In this document: piece by piece, positions 9,351 through 17,744 of the stretch
Numbering within the stretch: the stretch's first letter is position 1
How the letters are laid out: each line of letters begins with the position of its first letter
NCBI RefSeq assembly: GCF_014269185.2
Contig: NZ_JABWRZ020000002.1
Coordinates: 744,001 to 808,000, forward strand
Source of the DNA: Pseudomonas oryzicola
GTDB lineage: Bacteria > Pseudomonadota > Gammaproteobacteria > Pseudomonadales > Pseudomonadaceae
Direction of reading: 5' to 3'
DNA: 64,000 bases
Program-made: the position numbers and the translations under genes
The notes under the pieces: model-generated
What the model saw: only the letters and a program-made list of their open reading frames with translations
The model's database searches: none
What the model was told of the DNA's origin: nothing

Positions 9351-9809
9351 ATGCGCATCATCAAGGCAACCCTGCAACACCTCGACCTGCTCACACCGAT
9401 GTTCGTCAAATACCGTGAGTTCTACGGGCAGCTTCCCTACCCCGACAGCTCGCGCAGCTTCCTGGAAAAGCGCCTGAAGCGGGATGAGTCGGTGATCTAC
9501 CTGGCCTTGCCGGATGACGACGACAGCAAGCTGCTGGGCTTCTGCCAGCTATACCCGAGCTATTCATCGCTGTCGCTGAAGCGGGTATGGATTCTCAACG
9601 ACATCTATGTGGCCGAGGATTCGCGGCGCATGCTGGTGGCCGACCACCTGATGCGCGAGGCGAAGAAGATGGCCAAGGAAACCAACGCCGTGCGCATGCG
9701 GGTGTCAACCAGCGCGGACAACGAAGTAGCGCACAAGACTTACGAGTCCATCGGGTTTCGTGAGGATAACGAGTTCAAGAGCTATATCCTGCCGATCAAC
9801 CAGGATTGA
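9351..9809 (+). CDS. GNAT-family N-acetyltransferase, substrate unknown
   Basis: A 152-residue protein with the GNAT fold: N-terminal beta1-alpha1 (MRIIKATLQHLDLLTPMF), a central strand pair (RVWILNDIYVAEDSRR), the acetyl-CoA loop region RRMLVADHLMREA in place of the classical R/Q-x-x-G-x-G/A, and the C-terminal strand and helix (AHKTYESIGFREDNEF). Such proteins move an acetyl group from acetyl-CoA to an amine. The modified CoA loop is normal for several subfamilies and does not prove loss of function. The gene stands alone on the plus strand between eutC and a REP pair; nothing in the context names the substrate. Confidence 0.8.
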   Translation: MRIIKATLQHLDLLTPMFVKYREFYGQLPYPDSSRSFLEKRLKRDESVIYLALPDDDDSKLLGFCQLYPSYSSLSLKRVWILNDIYVAEDSRRMLVADHLMREAKKMAKETNAVRMRVSTSADNEVAHKTYESIGFREDNEFKSYILPINQD

Positions 9810-9814
9810 CTGTG

Positions 9815-9911
9815 CAGGCCCTTTCGCGGGCACGCCCGCTCCCACAGGGATATCACCGCTTTCCAAGGCCGTGCTGTACCTGTAGGAGCGGGCGTGCCCG
9901 CGAAGAGGCCG
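9815..9911. repeat. Inverted pair of REP elements
   Basis: The left arm GGCCCTTTCGCGGGCACGCC and the right arm starting TAGGAGCGGGCGTGCCCGCG are inverted copies spaced by about 35 bases. They follow the acetyltransferase stop directly and may stabilise or end its mRNA. Confidence 0.85.
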
Positions 9912-10058
9912 GAATGGGACTACCCCTGCCGTAACCCCCCGCTACAAACTCCCCGGGCATGATCCGCACTTCGCCGTATAATGGCCCACCTGTCATGTGT
10001 GAAATTTTACCCATCGCCAGGTAACCGAGCCTACGCCACAAGAACACAGGTGCTGTAC

Positions 10059-10706
10059 ATGGATTTCAACCCGCTGGACCTTATCCTGCATCTCGATGCC
10101 TACCTCGATCTGCTGGTCACCAATTACGGTCCCTGGATCTACGCCATCCTCTTCACCGTGATCTTCTGCGAAACCGGGCTGGTGGTCATGCCCTTCCTGC
10201 CTGGCGATTCGCTGCTGTTCATCGCTGGCGCCGTGGCCGCCGGTGGCGGCATGGACCCGTTGCTACTGGCCGGCCTGCTGATGGCTGCGGCCATCCTCGG
10301 CGACAGCACCAACTATGTGATCGGCCGCACGGTCGGCGAGCGCCTGTTCAACAAGCCCAACTCGAAGATCTTCCGCCGCGACTACCTGCAGCGCACCCAC
10401 GATTTCTATGAGCGCCACGGCGGCAAGACCGTGACCATGGCGCGCTTCCTGCCGATCCTGCGCACCTTCGCGCCTTTCGTTGCCGGCATTGCCCACATGC
10501 ATTACCCGCGCTTCCTCGGCTTCAGCGTTGCCGGTTCGCTGCTGTGGGTCGGTGGCCTGGTGACCCTGGGTTACTTCTTCGGCAACGTGCCATTCATCAA
10601 GCAGCACCTGTCACTGATGGTGGTGGGCATCATCCTCCTGTCGCTGGTGCCGATGGTCCTTGGCCTGCTGCGTGGCCGCCTGGGCCGTACGGCCAAGGCT
10701 CACTGA
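10059..10706 (+). CDS. DedA-family inner-membrane protein
   Basis: DedA (SNARE-associated/VTT) proteins are inner-membrane transporters implicated in recycling of undecaprenyl phosphate or phospholipids and in keeping the proton gradient. The 215-residue product has about five membrane segments, a conserved acidic stretch (FCETGLVVMPFLPGDSLLFIAG), and the signature RFLPILRTFAPFVAGIAHM with the essential arginines. The ATG at 10059 has AGG ten bases upstream; a TATAAT box is seen at 9977-9982. It lies ten bases upstream of mtfA and the two may be cotranscribed. Which lipid it carries cannot be read from sequence. Confidence 0.9.
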   Translation: MDFNPLDLILHLDAYLDLLVTNYGPWIYAILFTVIFCETGLVVMPFLPGDSLLFIAGAVAAGGGMDPLLLAGLLMAAAILGDSTNYVIGRTVGERLFNKPNSKIFRRDYLQRTHDFYERHGGKTVTMARFLPILRTFAPFVAGIAHMHYPRFLGFSVAGSLLWVGGLVTLGYFFGNVPFIKQHLSLMVVGIILLSLVPMVLGLLRGRLGRTAKAH

Positions 10707-10715
10707 AGCTGGCCG

Positions 10716-11531
10716 ATGTGGTCGTTCAGCGCCTGGCGGCGCAAGCGCACCCTGGCGCGCTACCCCATTGCCCCCCAGCAATGGCAGGCCGTGCGCGCAC
10801 GCCTGCCGATGCTGGACGGCATCACTGAAGCAGAAGACCGCTGGCTGCGTGAAGCCTGCATCCTGTTCCTGCTGGACAAACACCTCACCTGCCTGCCCGG
10901 CGTCGAACTGGACGACGAGCAGCGCCTGTTGCTGGCGGCCCAGGCGCAGTTGCCACTGTTGCACCTGGGCGAGCTGAACTGGTACCAGGGCTTCCACGAG
11001 ATCATCCTCTACCCCGACGACTTCAAGAGCCCCCAGCGCCACCGCGATGCCAGTGGCGTGGAACACGTATGGGATGGCGAACACAGCGGCGAGGCCTGGC
11101 AGCAAGGCCCGGTGATCCTGGCCTGGAATGGCGTGCTGGCCAGTGGTGGCTGGGAGGCCTACAACCTGGTCATTCATGAACTGGCGCACAAGCTCGACAT
11201 GCTCAATGGCGATGCCAACGGCCTACCGCCGTTGCACAACGACATGCCTGTGGAGGAATGGGCAAGCGCCATGCAACAGGCCTATGACGACCTCAACCGC
11301 CAGCTGGACAACGACCCCGACGCCGAAACCGCCATCGACCCTTATGCTGCGGAAAACCCGGCTGAGTTCTTCGCCGTCACCAGCGAATACTTCTTTAGTG
11401 CCCCCGACCTGCTGCAGCAGGCTTATCCAAAGGTCTACCTCCAGTTGTCACAGTTCTACCGCCAGGACCCGCTGGCGCGCCTGTGCCGGCTGCAGGCCGA
11501 ACACCCCGACTACCACGCAAGCCACGCCTGA
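10716..11531 (+). CDS. mtfA: Zinc-dependent peptidase MtfA (M90 family)
   Basis: MtfA is a cytosolic metallopeptidase known in enterobacteria to bind the repressor Mlc and so tune glucose uptake; its partner in Pseudomonas is unclear. The 271-residue length matches the family. The zinc site HELAHKLDML is at about residues 154-163 (His154, Glu155, His158), and a downstream acidic segment NPAEFFAVTSEYFF supplies the third ligand as in MtfA. The N-terminal half contains GFHEIILYPDDF, also typical. It begins ten bases after the DedA gene stop. Confidence 0.92.
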   Translation: MWSFSAWRRKRTLARYPIAPQQWQAVRARLPMLDGITEAEDRWLREACILFLLDKHLTCLPGVELDDEQRLLLAAQAQLPLLHLGELNWYQGFHEIILYPDDFKSPQRHRDASGVEHVWDGEHSGEAWQQGPVILAWNGVLASGGWEAYNLVIHELAHKLDMLNGDANGLPPLHNDMPVEEWASAMQQAYDDLNRQLDNDPDAETAIDPYAAENPAEFFAVTSEYFFSAPDLLQQAYPKVYLQLSQFYRQDPLARLCRLQAEHPDYHASHA

Positions 11532-11624
11532 CGGGGCCGCACATCAGGCCAGGCGTGGCATGCCCTGGCAGAATGTGCCTATAATCGCCGCCACTTTTTT
11601 GGTCAAACACGGGGGCACTGCCCA

Positions 11625-12152
11625 ATGAGCTACAGCAAGATTCCGGCGGGCAAAGACCTGCCGAACGACATCTACGTCGCCATCGAGATCCCGGCCAACC
11701 ACGCGCCGATCAAATACGAGATCGACAAGGACAGCGACACCCTGTTCGTCGACCGTTTCATGGCTACCCCGATGTTCTACCCAGCCAACTACGGTTTCAT
11801 CCCGAACACCCTGGCTGACGACGGTGACCCACTGGACGTACTGGTCGTTACCCCTTACCCGGTGGCCCCAGGTTCGGTTATCCGCGCCCGTCCGGTTGGC
11901 GTACTGAACATGACCGACGACGGCGGCGGCGACGCCAAGGTCATCGCTGTTCCTCACGACAAGCTGTCGCAGCTGTACGTCGACGTGAAGGAATACACCG
12001 ACCTGCCAGCCCTGCTGATCCAGCAGATCGAGCACTTCTTTGCCAACTACAAGGATCTCGAGAAGGGCAAGTGGGTCAAGATCGAAGGCTGGGAAGGCGC
12101 CGACGCCGCCCGTGCCGCGATCACCAAATCGGTGGCTGCCTACAAGGGCTGA
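11625..12152 (+). CDS. ppa: Soluble inorganic pyrophosphatase, family I
   Basis: Hydrolyses pyrophosphate made by biosynthetic reactions, pulling them forward; cytosolic and normally essential. The 175-residue protein has the family I pattern: [40 protein letters not shown], and the metal-binding signature [10 protein letters not shown], plus the second acidic site around [12 protein letters not shown]. Length is exactly right. A TATAAT box at 11580-11585 suggests its own promoter, and a strong intrinsic terminator follows at 12171-12192, so it is probably monocistronic. Confidence 0.97.
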
Positions 12153-12170
12153 TACCGGTGGTACGAAGAA

Positions 12171-12192
12171 CCCCGCCTCGGCGGGGTTTTTT
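12171..12192 (+). terminator. Intrinsic terminator of ppa
   Basis: CCCCGCC TC GGCGGGG followed by six T residues, 18 bases after the ppa stop codon. Confidence 0.92.
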
Positions 12193-12363
12193 ATGGCTGC
12201 AGGATGACCTGTGGTCTATGGACGCAGCCTGTGGGAGCGGCGCCGCTTAGTAAAAAATCCTACGCAATCCTACTCCAGCGCCCTACAAACCATTGTTTTC
12301 ACACAAATCTCGTCAACATCCGGTTGATATCCTTGCTGGCACCGCGCCGCTACACTCGCCGCC

Positions 12364-13065
12364 ATGAACACATCCGGTGACCGCCTCAAAGCCCTCCTCC
12401 ACGAATGTGGCCTTACCCCGTCCGATTTCGCCGCCCAGCGCAGCGTCACACCTCAGCACGTCAACAACTGGTTCAAGCGCGGTGTGCCCTTGGCTCGGCT
12501 GGACGAACTGGCCGACCTGTTCTGCGTGCATCGTCGCTGGTTACGCACTGGTGAAGGGCCCAAACACCTCAACCCGATCCTGCGCAACCATTCTCCGGCG
12601 CCAGCACCCGGCAACCCGCCCACGCCACTGTCGGCGCGAGGTGGCCGGGTGTTGAGGCTGCCGTTCTACGAATTGCGCAGCGGCCTGCTGTCGCCCGTGC
12701 CCGGCAGGCACCTGTGCCTGCCCGCGAAAGCGCTGAGAAGCCTCGGCGTGCAAGCCGAAAACGCCATCTGCCTGGCCATGCCCGCCGGCAACATGGCCCC
12801 ACTGATGCCGCAGCAGGCCACCCTTGCCATCGACCTGGGCATGACCCAGGTGGTTGAGGGCGAAACCTATGCCCTGCTGCACAACGGCACGCTCCGGGTG
12901 AACAATCTCAGCCTCGGCCAGCACGGCACGCTGTACCTGCACAGCCTTGACCGGCGCAGCTACGCGGTCGAACGCTACACCACCGTGCAGCGCCAGGCGC
13001 AGGGGCTGGAAATCCTCGGCTGGGTCTTCCACTGGTCGCACTTTCGCCAGCAACGGCCTGGTTGA
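12364..13065 (+). CDS. CI/S24-like transcriptional regulator with lost self-cleavage residues
   Basis: A 233-residue phage-repressor-like regulator. The N-terminus (about 5-65) is a helix-turn-helix of the Cro/CI type (GLTPSDFAAQRSVTPQHVNNWFKRGVP). The C-terminal half (about 98-225) has the S24/LexA-like beta fold, ending in LEILGWVFHW. In self-cleaving members the motif G-D-S-M-x-P carries the nucleophilic Ser and a later V-K-R the base Lys; here the matching places read AGNMAPLM (Asn143) and LRVNNLSL (Asn180). The protein therefore is not expected to autocleave. No phage genes surround it. Target and signal are unknown; a low-copy regulator responding to a ligand or acting constitutively are both possible. 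Confidence 0.8.
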   Translation: MNTSGDRLKALLHECGLTPSDFAAQRSVTPQHVNNWFKRGVPLARLDELADLFCVHRRWLRTGEGPKHLNPILRNHSPAPAPGNPPTPLSARGGRVLRLPFYELRSGLLSPVPGRHLCLPAKALRSLGVQAENAICLAMPAGNMAPLMPQQATLAIDLGMTQVVEGETYALLHNGTLRVNNLSLGQHGTLYLHSLDRRSYAVERYTTVQRQAQGLEILGWVFHWSHFRQQRPG

Positions 13066-13462
13066 AACAAACTGTGCCATTTTTTGCTGGGCATCCCGCG
13101 CGCGCCCTTGTATGCTACGCCGCACATTCAGCCCCGACCGGCGCATGCCGCGGTCCAGAGGGCTCGGCGATATCCCACACGGGCATCTGCCATCTCTTTC
13201 AGGCCTTGATGGCCACACAGTTAAGGCGATTGCGGCTTACCAAAAATTAGTCGGAAGCGTCCCCGAGAAGCCGGCCACAAGCCGGCTTTTTAATGCCCTC
13301 CTGAATCCCCTCCCCGTCCTTCAGGGCTGTGCGTGCACACACCGCGCCTGCGCAAGCTGACTAAAAAGTAATGTAGCGCTCAGCCAGTTGACAGCGCGGG
13401 CCGGCTAGCCTGCAGTCTGTTGGTGCTTTATCGAAAATTATCGACTGACTGGACGCAACGGC
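13066..13462. other. 397-base non-coding stretch before copA: possible small transcript and copper promoter
   Basis: No convincing gene. A -10-like TATGCT is at 13111-13116 and a terminator hairpin at 13269-13291, so a transcript of about 170 bases is possible; otherwise this is the 3' end of the regulator mRNA. The reading frame at 13062-13250 has no usable start signal. Further on, TTGACA at 13388-13393 could be the -35 of the copA promoter, with a poor -10 at normal spacing, as expected for an activated promoter. No clear CopR or CueR box could be assigned. Confidence 0.4.
13269..13291 (+). terminator. Intrinsic terminator upstream of the copper cluster
   Basis: AGCCGGC CACAA GCCGGCT followed by TTTT on the plus strand. 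It separates the S24-like regulator (or a small RNA) from copA. Confidence 0.85.
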
Positions 13463-15241
13463 ATGCAAAGCAAAACCACGAGACGCTCCTTCGTCAAAGG
13501 CCTGGCCGCTACCGGACTGCTTGGCGGGTTGGGAATGTGGCGCGCGCCGGTCTGGGCCGTGACCAGCCCTGGCCAACCGAATGTACTGACGGGCACCGAC
13601 TTTGACCTGTACATCGGTGAACTGCCGGTGAATTTTACCGGTGCGAAGCGTACGGCGATGGCCATCAACGGCTCCGTGCCCGGGCCCATTCTGCGCTGGC
13701 GTGAAGGCGACACCGTCACCCTGCGTGTGCGTAACCGTTTGCAGCAGGACACCTCCATCCACTGGCACGGCATCATCCTGCCGGCGAACATGGACGGCGT
13801 GCCGGGCCTGAGCTTCCACGGCATCGCCCCCGACGGCATGTACGAGTACAAGTTCAAGGTCCAGCAGAATGGTACCTACTGGTACCACAGCCATTCCGGT
13901 TTCCAGGAGCAGGTCGGGGTATATGGCGCCCTGGTCATCGATGCCAAAGAGCCCGAACCGTTCACCTACGACCGGGACTATGTGGTGATGCTCAGCGACT
14001 GGACAGATGAAGACCCTGCCCGGGTGCTGTCCAAGCTCAAGAAGCAGTCGGACTATTACAACTACCACAAGCGCACGGTGGCTGATTTCGTCAACGACGT
14101 CAGCGAAATGGGCTGGTCTGCTGCTGTAGCCGACCGGAAGATGTGGGCCGAGATGAAAATGAGCCCCACCGACCTCGCCGACGTGAGCGGCTACACCTAT
14201 ACCTACCTGATGAATGGCCAGGCCCCGGACGGCAACTGGACAGGCGTGTTCAAGCCGGGCGAGAAAATCCGCCTGCGCTTCATCAACGGCTCTGCCATGA
14301 CTTATTTCGATGTGCGCATTCCCGGCCTGAAAATGACGGTTGTCGCGGCAGACGGGCAGCACGTCAGGCCGGTTTCGGTCGACGAGTTCCGCATTGCCGT
14401 TGCCGAAACCTACGACGTCATCGTCGAGCCTGAAAGCGAGCAGGCGTACACCATTTTCGCGCAGTCCATGGACCGTACCGGGTACTCCAGGGGTACCCTG
14501 GCTGTCCGCGAAGGCTTGCAGGCGCCTGTGCCAGCCGTGGATCCTCGTCCCATCATTTCCATGAACGATATGGGCATGGACCATGGCGGCATGGGAGGTA
14601 TGGGCGGTATGGACCATGACAGCATGGCTGGCATGGACCACGAAAACATGGCTGGCATGGACCACAGCAGCATGGCCGGCATGGACCATGGCAACATGAC
14701 CGCCTCAAGCGCGGCCATGCAGCATCACCCGGACTCCGAGACTAACAACCCGCTGGTCGACATGCAGACGATGTCGCCGACGCCAAAGCTGAGCGATCCC
14801 GGCATTGGGCTACGCAGCAATGGCCGCCGCGTGCTGACGTATGCGGACCTCCACAGCACTTTCCCTGACCCGGACGGCCGCGCGCCAGGCCGCACAATTG
14901 AACTGCACCTCACCGGGCACATGGAAAAATTCGCCTGGTCCTTCGACGGCATCAAGTTTTCCGATGCCGAGCCACTGCGCCTGAAGTATGGCGAGCGCCT
15001 GCGCATCACCCTGGTCAACGACACCATGATGACTCACCCCATCCACCTGCATGGCATGTGGAGCGACCTGGAGGATGAGAACGGCAACTTCATGGTGCGC
15101 AAGCACACCATCGATATGCCGCCTGGCTCGAAACGAAGCTATCGCGTCACTGCGGACGCATTAGGGCGTTGGGCCTATCACTGTCACCTGCTGTTCCATA
15201 TGGAAATGGGCATGTTCCGAGAAGTCCGTGTGGACGAATGA
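13463..15241 (+). CDS. copA: Periplasmic multicopper oxidase CopA, copper resistance
   Basis: CopA oxidises Cu(I) and binds copper in the periplasm. The 592-residue protein begins with a Tat signal ([18 protein letters not shown], cleavage near residue 32), so it is exported folded. Three cupredoxin domains carry all four copper-site motifs: HWHG near residue 100, HSHSG near 142, HPIHLHG near 527, and [12 protein letters not shown] at the C-terminus. A Met/His-rich insertion of MDHxxMAG repeats at about 370-412 is the extra copper-binding segment of the PcoA/CopA class. It is first in a set with a repeat protein, copB and a cytochrome c. No copRS or copCD genes are in the window, so regulation must be in trans. 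Confidence 0.95.
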   Translation: MQSKTTRRSFVKGLAATGLLGGLGMWRAPVWAVTSPGQPNVLTGTDFDLYIGELPVNFTGAKRTAMAINGSVPGPILRWREGDTVTLRVRNRLQQDTSIHWHGIILPANMDGVPGLSFHGIAPDGMYEYKFKVQQNGTYWYHSHSGFQEQVGVYGALVIDAKEPEPFTYDRDYVVMLSDWTDEDPARVLSKLKKQSDYYNYHKRTVADFVNDVSEMGWSAAVADRKMWAEMKMSPTDLADVSGYTYTYLMNGQAPDGNWTGVFKPGEKIRLRFINGSAMTYFDVRIPGLKMTVVAADGQHVRPVSVDEFRIAVAETYDVIVEPESEQAYTIFAQSMDRTGYSRGTLAVREGLQAPVPAVDPRPIISMNDMGMDHGGMGGMGGMDHDSMAGMDHENMAGMDHSSMAGMDHGNMTASSAAMQHHPDSETNNPLVDMQTMSPTPKLSDPGIGLRSNGRRVLTYADLHSTFPDPDGRAPGRTIELHLTGHMEKFAWSFDGIKFSDAEPLRLKYGERLRITLVNDTMMTHPIHLHGMWSDLEDENGNFMVRKHTIDMPPGSKRSYRVTADALGRWAYHCHLLFHMEMGMFREVRVDE

Positions 15242-15255
15242 ACTGGAGATCCGAG

Positions 15256-15657
15256 ATGAGCAAACCGATGAAACGAAGCGCGTTTTTCCTCTCTGCCGCG
15301 GTGGCAGGCCTGTTTGCTGTCTACGCACCATCCTCGTGGTCGGGCGACACTACCAGGCAACCGGCCAACGCTGAAAACGCCAAGGGCGCACAGGGCATGG
15401 ACCACGGCGCCATGAAAGGCATGGATCACGGCAACATGAAGGGCATGAACCATGACGCCATGCAAGGCATGGATCACGGCAACATGAAGGGCATGAACCA
15501 TGACGCCATGCAAGGCATGGATCACGGCAACATGCAGGGCATGAACCATGACGCCATGCAAGGCATGGACCATGGCACGATGCAAGGCATGGACCACAGC
15601 AAGATGATGGAATCGCATGGCAGCGATAAAGCTAAGGCAGGGAAAGATGCTCAATAG
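15256..15657 (+). CDS. Met/His-repeat copper-binding periplasmic protein between copA and copB
   Basis: A 133-residue secreted protein. The ATG at 15256 has GGAG upstream and opens a signal peptide ([24 protein letters not shown], cleavage near WSG at about 28-30). From about residue 47 the chain is almost wholly MDHGxMxG / MNHDAMQG units, the same motif as in CopA and the CopB N-terminus, and ends in a Lys-rich tail. This composition suggests a flexible periplasmic copper sponge or carrier. Many copper operons have copA followed directly by copB, sometimes with such a small protein between them. The stop overlaps the copB start (ATGCTCAATAG), giving translational coupling. I know no fixed name for it. 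Confidence 0.75.
   Translation: MSKPMKRSAFFLSAAVAGLFAVYAPSSWSGDTTRQPANAENAKGAQGMDHGAMKGMDHGNMKGMNHDAMQGMDHGNMKGMNHDAMQGMDHGNMQGMNHDAMQGMDHGTMQGMDHSKMMESHGSDKAKAGKDAQ
15421..15564 (+). repeat. Three tandem 48-base repeats coding 16-residue copper-binding units
   Basis: Units at 15421-15468, 15469-15516 and 15517-15564 are nearly identical at the DNA level (the third differs in the codon after AACATG). Each encodes [17 protein letters not shown]. The high DNA identity indicates recent expansion. Confidence 0.9.
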
Positions 15658-16663
15658 CCTGGCACGACCATCGCTGCTGGCATTGGGCGTTGCCCTGGGC
15701 ATGCTGGGCACTGCGCCCAGCTTCGCCGCCGGGGCAATGGACCATTCGGCCATGGGGCACGATGCCATGCCGATGGATAGCGGCTCGTCGCACGACTCGA
15801 TGCCAGACATGGACCACAGCACGATGGACCATGGCAGCATGCAGGGCATGGACCACGGCACGATGGACCACGGCAGCATGCAGGGCATGGACCATGGCGC
15901 CATGGACCACTCGACGATGAACCACAGCTCGGCAGAGGCGCCGACGACGACCAGCCGTACCCCGATCCCGGTGCTGACGGATGCGGACCGCCAGGCAGCC
16001 TTTCCGCCATTGGGTGGGCATCAGATGCATGACAGCGCGATCAACAGCTTCCTGCTGCTGGATCAGCTGGAGTACCAGGATGCGGACGAAGGCAGCACGC
16101 TGGCCTGGGATGCATCCGGCTGGATAGGTGGTGATATCAACCGGCTGTGGATCCGCTCCGAAGGCGAACGCACCAACGGCGTGACCGAAGATGCCGAATT
16201 GCAGCTGCTATACGGCCGTTCGGTCAGCCCCTGGTGGGATGTGGTTGCCGGGGTGCGCCAGGACTTCAAGCCCGAATCGCCCCAGACCTGGGCGGCATTC
16301 GGTGTTCAGGGCATGGCGCTGTATGATTTCGAAGCCGAAGCCACCGCATTCATTGGCGAGAACGGCCAGACTGCTGCTCGCCTGGAAGGCGACTACGACA
16401 TCCTGCTGACCAACCGGCTGATCCTGCAGCCAACCGCTGAAGCCAACTTCTACGGCAAGAACGACCCTGAGCGCGGCGTAGGTTCCGGCCTGGCCAATAC
16501 CGAGGTCGGACTGCGCCTGCGCTATGAGATTGTCCGCCAGTTCGCTCCCTACATCGGCATCACCTGGAACCGCTCCTATGGCAAAACTGCCGATTTCGTC
16601 CGGGATGAGGGTGGCGATGTGGATGAAGCACGTTTCGTCGCTGGTATCCGCATGTGGTTTTGA
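15647..16663 (+). CDS. copB: Outer-membrane copper resistance protein CopB
   Basis: CopB is the outer-membrane beta-barrel partner of CopA. I chose the ATG at 15647: AGGGA lies just upstream, the signal peptide [21 protein letters not shown]...SFA is well formed, and the start overlaps the previous stop. An ATG at 15617 would add ten charged residues. The mature 338-residue precursor has a Met/His-rich N-terminal stretch to about residue 95, including a 39-base DNA repeat coding [13 protein letters not shown], then the CopB barrel domain with [42 protein letters not shown] and the C-terminal strand ending [10 protein letters not shown], with the final aromatic residue expected for outer-membrane insertion. 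Confidence 0.93.
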   Translation: MLNSLARPSLLALGVALGMLGTAPSFAAGAMDHSAMGHDAMPMDSGSSHDSMPDMDHSTMDHGSMQGMDHGTMDHGSMQGMDHGAMDHSTMNHSSAEAPTTTSRTPIPVLTDADRQAAFPPLGGHQMHDSAINSFLLLDQLEYQDADEGSTLAWDASGWIGGDINRLWIRSEGERTNGVTEDAELQLLYGRSVSPWWDVVAGVRQDFKPESPQTWAAFGVQGMALYDFEAEATAFIGENGQTAARLEGDYDILLTNRLILQPTAEANFYGKNDPERGVGSGLANTEVGLRLRYEIVRQFAPYIGITWNRSYGKTADFVRDEGGDVDEARFVAGIRMWF

Positions 16664-16672
16664 GAGCCTGAC

Positions 16673-17365
16673 ATGAAGAAAACAATAACAACGCTTGTTA
16701 TGGCCGGCGCGGTTACCAGCGCGGCGGTGCTGGGTGCAGCCTACTCCGGCCTGGTCAACGTCGGCGCCGATGACCCTCATTTCCCTGCCGTGCATGCCTT
16801 TCTGGCCATGGCCCGGGAGCGTTCCATTGCGGTACGTGCCAACGACATCGAAGTGCCAGACCTGCAAGACGAAGCCCTGATCCGTACCGGTGCGGGTAAT
16901 TACAATGCCATGTGCATCGGCTGCCACCTGGCGCCAGGCGTGGAGAAAACCGAGCTCAGCCAGGCGCTGTACCCCTCGCCGCCCAACCTGGCCACCAGCG
17001 GCATCAGCGGCGACCCTGCCGCAGCGTTCTGGACCATCAAGCACGGCATCAAGGCCTCCGGCATGCCGGCCTGGGGCAAAAGCATGGCTGACGAATATAT
17101 CTGGGGCATCGTGGCCTTCCTCGACCAGTTGCCCAAGCTCGGCCCCCAGCAGTACAACGCGCTGGTAGCGAGCAGTAGCGGCCACCAGCATGGCGGTGGC
17201 GAAAGCGAAATGCACAACCATGAAGGCCAGCACGGCAACCACGTGCCTGAGCGCGCAGGCCACCATGCGATGGGCGGTTCAGAAGCGCATCATCCGGCAC
17301 CCGGCAACCCGGTTCCGAAGACACATACGCACCGTGATGGTAAAGAGCATGTCCATGGGAACTGA
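16673..17365 (+). CDS. Cytochrome c with histidine-rich tail, copper cluster
   Basis: A 230-residue exported monoheme cytochrome c. The N-terminus is a signal peptide or membrane anchor (MKKTITTLVMAGAVTSAAVLGAAYSG). The heme site is CIGCH at 81-85 and the likely axial Met is 131 in ASGMPAWGK. The last 60 residues are His-rich (HQHGGGESEMHNHEGQHGNH and further pairs) and probably bind copper. It starts ten bases after copB and has the same direction, so it is probably in the copper operon, where such cytochromes recur beside copAB. A role in electron transfer to or from CopA is an inference. Two other members of the set also use long metal-binding repeats. Confidence 0.85.
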   Translation: MKKTITTLVMAGAVTSAAVLGAAYSGLVNVGADDPHFPAVHAFLAMARERSIAVRANDIEVPDLQDEALIRTGAGNYNAMCIGCHLAPGVEKTELSQALYPSPPNLATSGISGDPAAAFWTIKHGIKASGMPAWGKSMADEYIWGIVAFLDQLPKLGPQQYNALVASSSGHQHGGGESEMHNHEGQHGNHVPERAGHHAMGGSEAHHPAPGNPVPKTHTHRDGKEHVHGN

Positions 17366-17396
17366 AGGTCGCTCGATCCAGGCCAGGCCTTCCATC

Positions 17397-17597
17397 TCAG
17401 TGCTTCATGCCTAGCTCAGCATCATCCATCAGGCCGGTGATGGTCAGCTCGCGGACATAGCCCATCAATTCCGAGGCCTGCTCGCGGGCGTCCCTGCAAG
17501 GGATGCCGGGCTCGATGCGGAACAGTGGGTGGGTGCCGTTTTCGCCTTGGTAGAAGGTGGTCTTGCCGACGGTGAACTGGGTGTCGTCGGTAGTCAT
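17397..17597 (-). CDS. Small DUF3077-like protein
   Basis: A 66-residue protein of unknown function. The ATG at 17597 is preceded by AGGGA; upstream in-frame sequence is REP DNA and was left out. The pattern PLFRIEPGIPCRDAREQASELMGYVRELT resembles the DUF3077 family, small proteins abundant in the putida group with a conserved LF-x-V-x-x-G-x-x-x-x-D-A-x-x-x-A core. Many such genes occur singly, as here, between a convergent copper cluster and a REP pair. No signal peptide or membrane segment is seen. Function unknown. Confidence 0.7.
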   Translation of the reverse strand: MTTDDTQFTVGKTTFYQGENGTHPLFRIEPGIPCRDAREQASELMGYVRELTITGLMDDAELGMKH

Positions 17598-17633
17598 TGT
17601 TGAATTCCCTGATAGTTCTCGACTCTCCGGGCC

Positions 17634-17729
17634 GGCCCTTTCGCGGGCTTGCCCGCTCCCACAGGTCCTGTGCAAGCCTTGAGGCCTGTGGTGAACCTGT
17701 GGGAGCGGGCATGCCCGCGAAGAGGCCAG
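17634..17729. repeat. Inverted pair of REP elements
   Basis: GGCCCTTTCGCGGGCTTGCC and, inverted, GTGGGAGCGGGCATGCCCGC flank about 35 bases between the DUF3077-like gene and rtcB. Confidence 0.85.
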
Positions 17730-17744
17730 TTCAGGCAATACCCG

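Noticed and set aside
13062..13250. 62-codon plus-strand frame after the S24-like regulator
   Set aside because: Its ATG overlaps the regulator stop without a ribosome-binding site and the sequence has no protein-like pattern; kept only as non-coding DNA.
15421..15564. Regular 48-base repeats resembling a CRISPR array
   Set aside because: The units are directly tandem without spacers, stay in one reading frame, and code a copper-binding motif.
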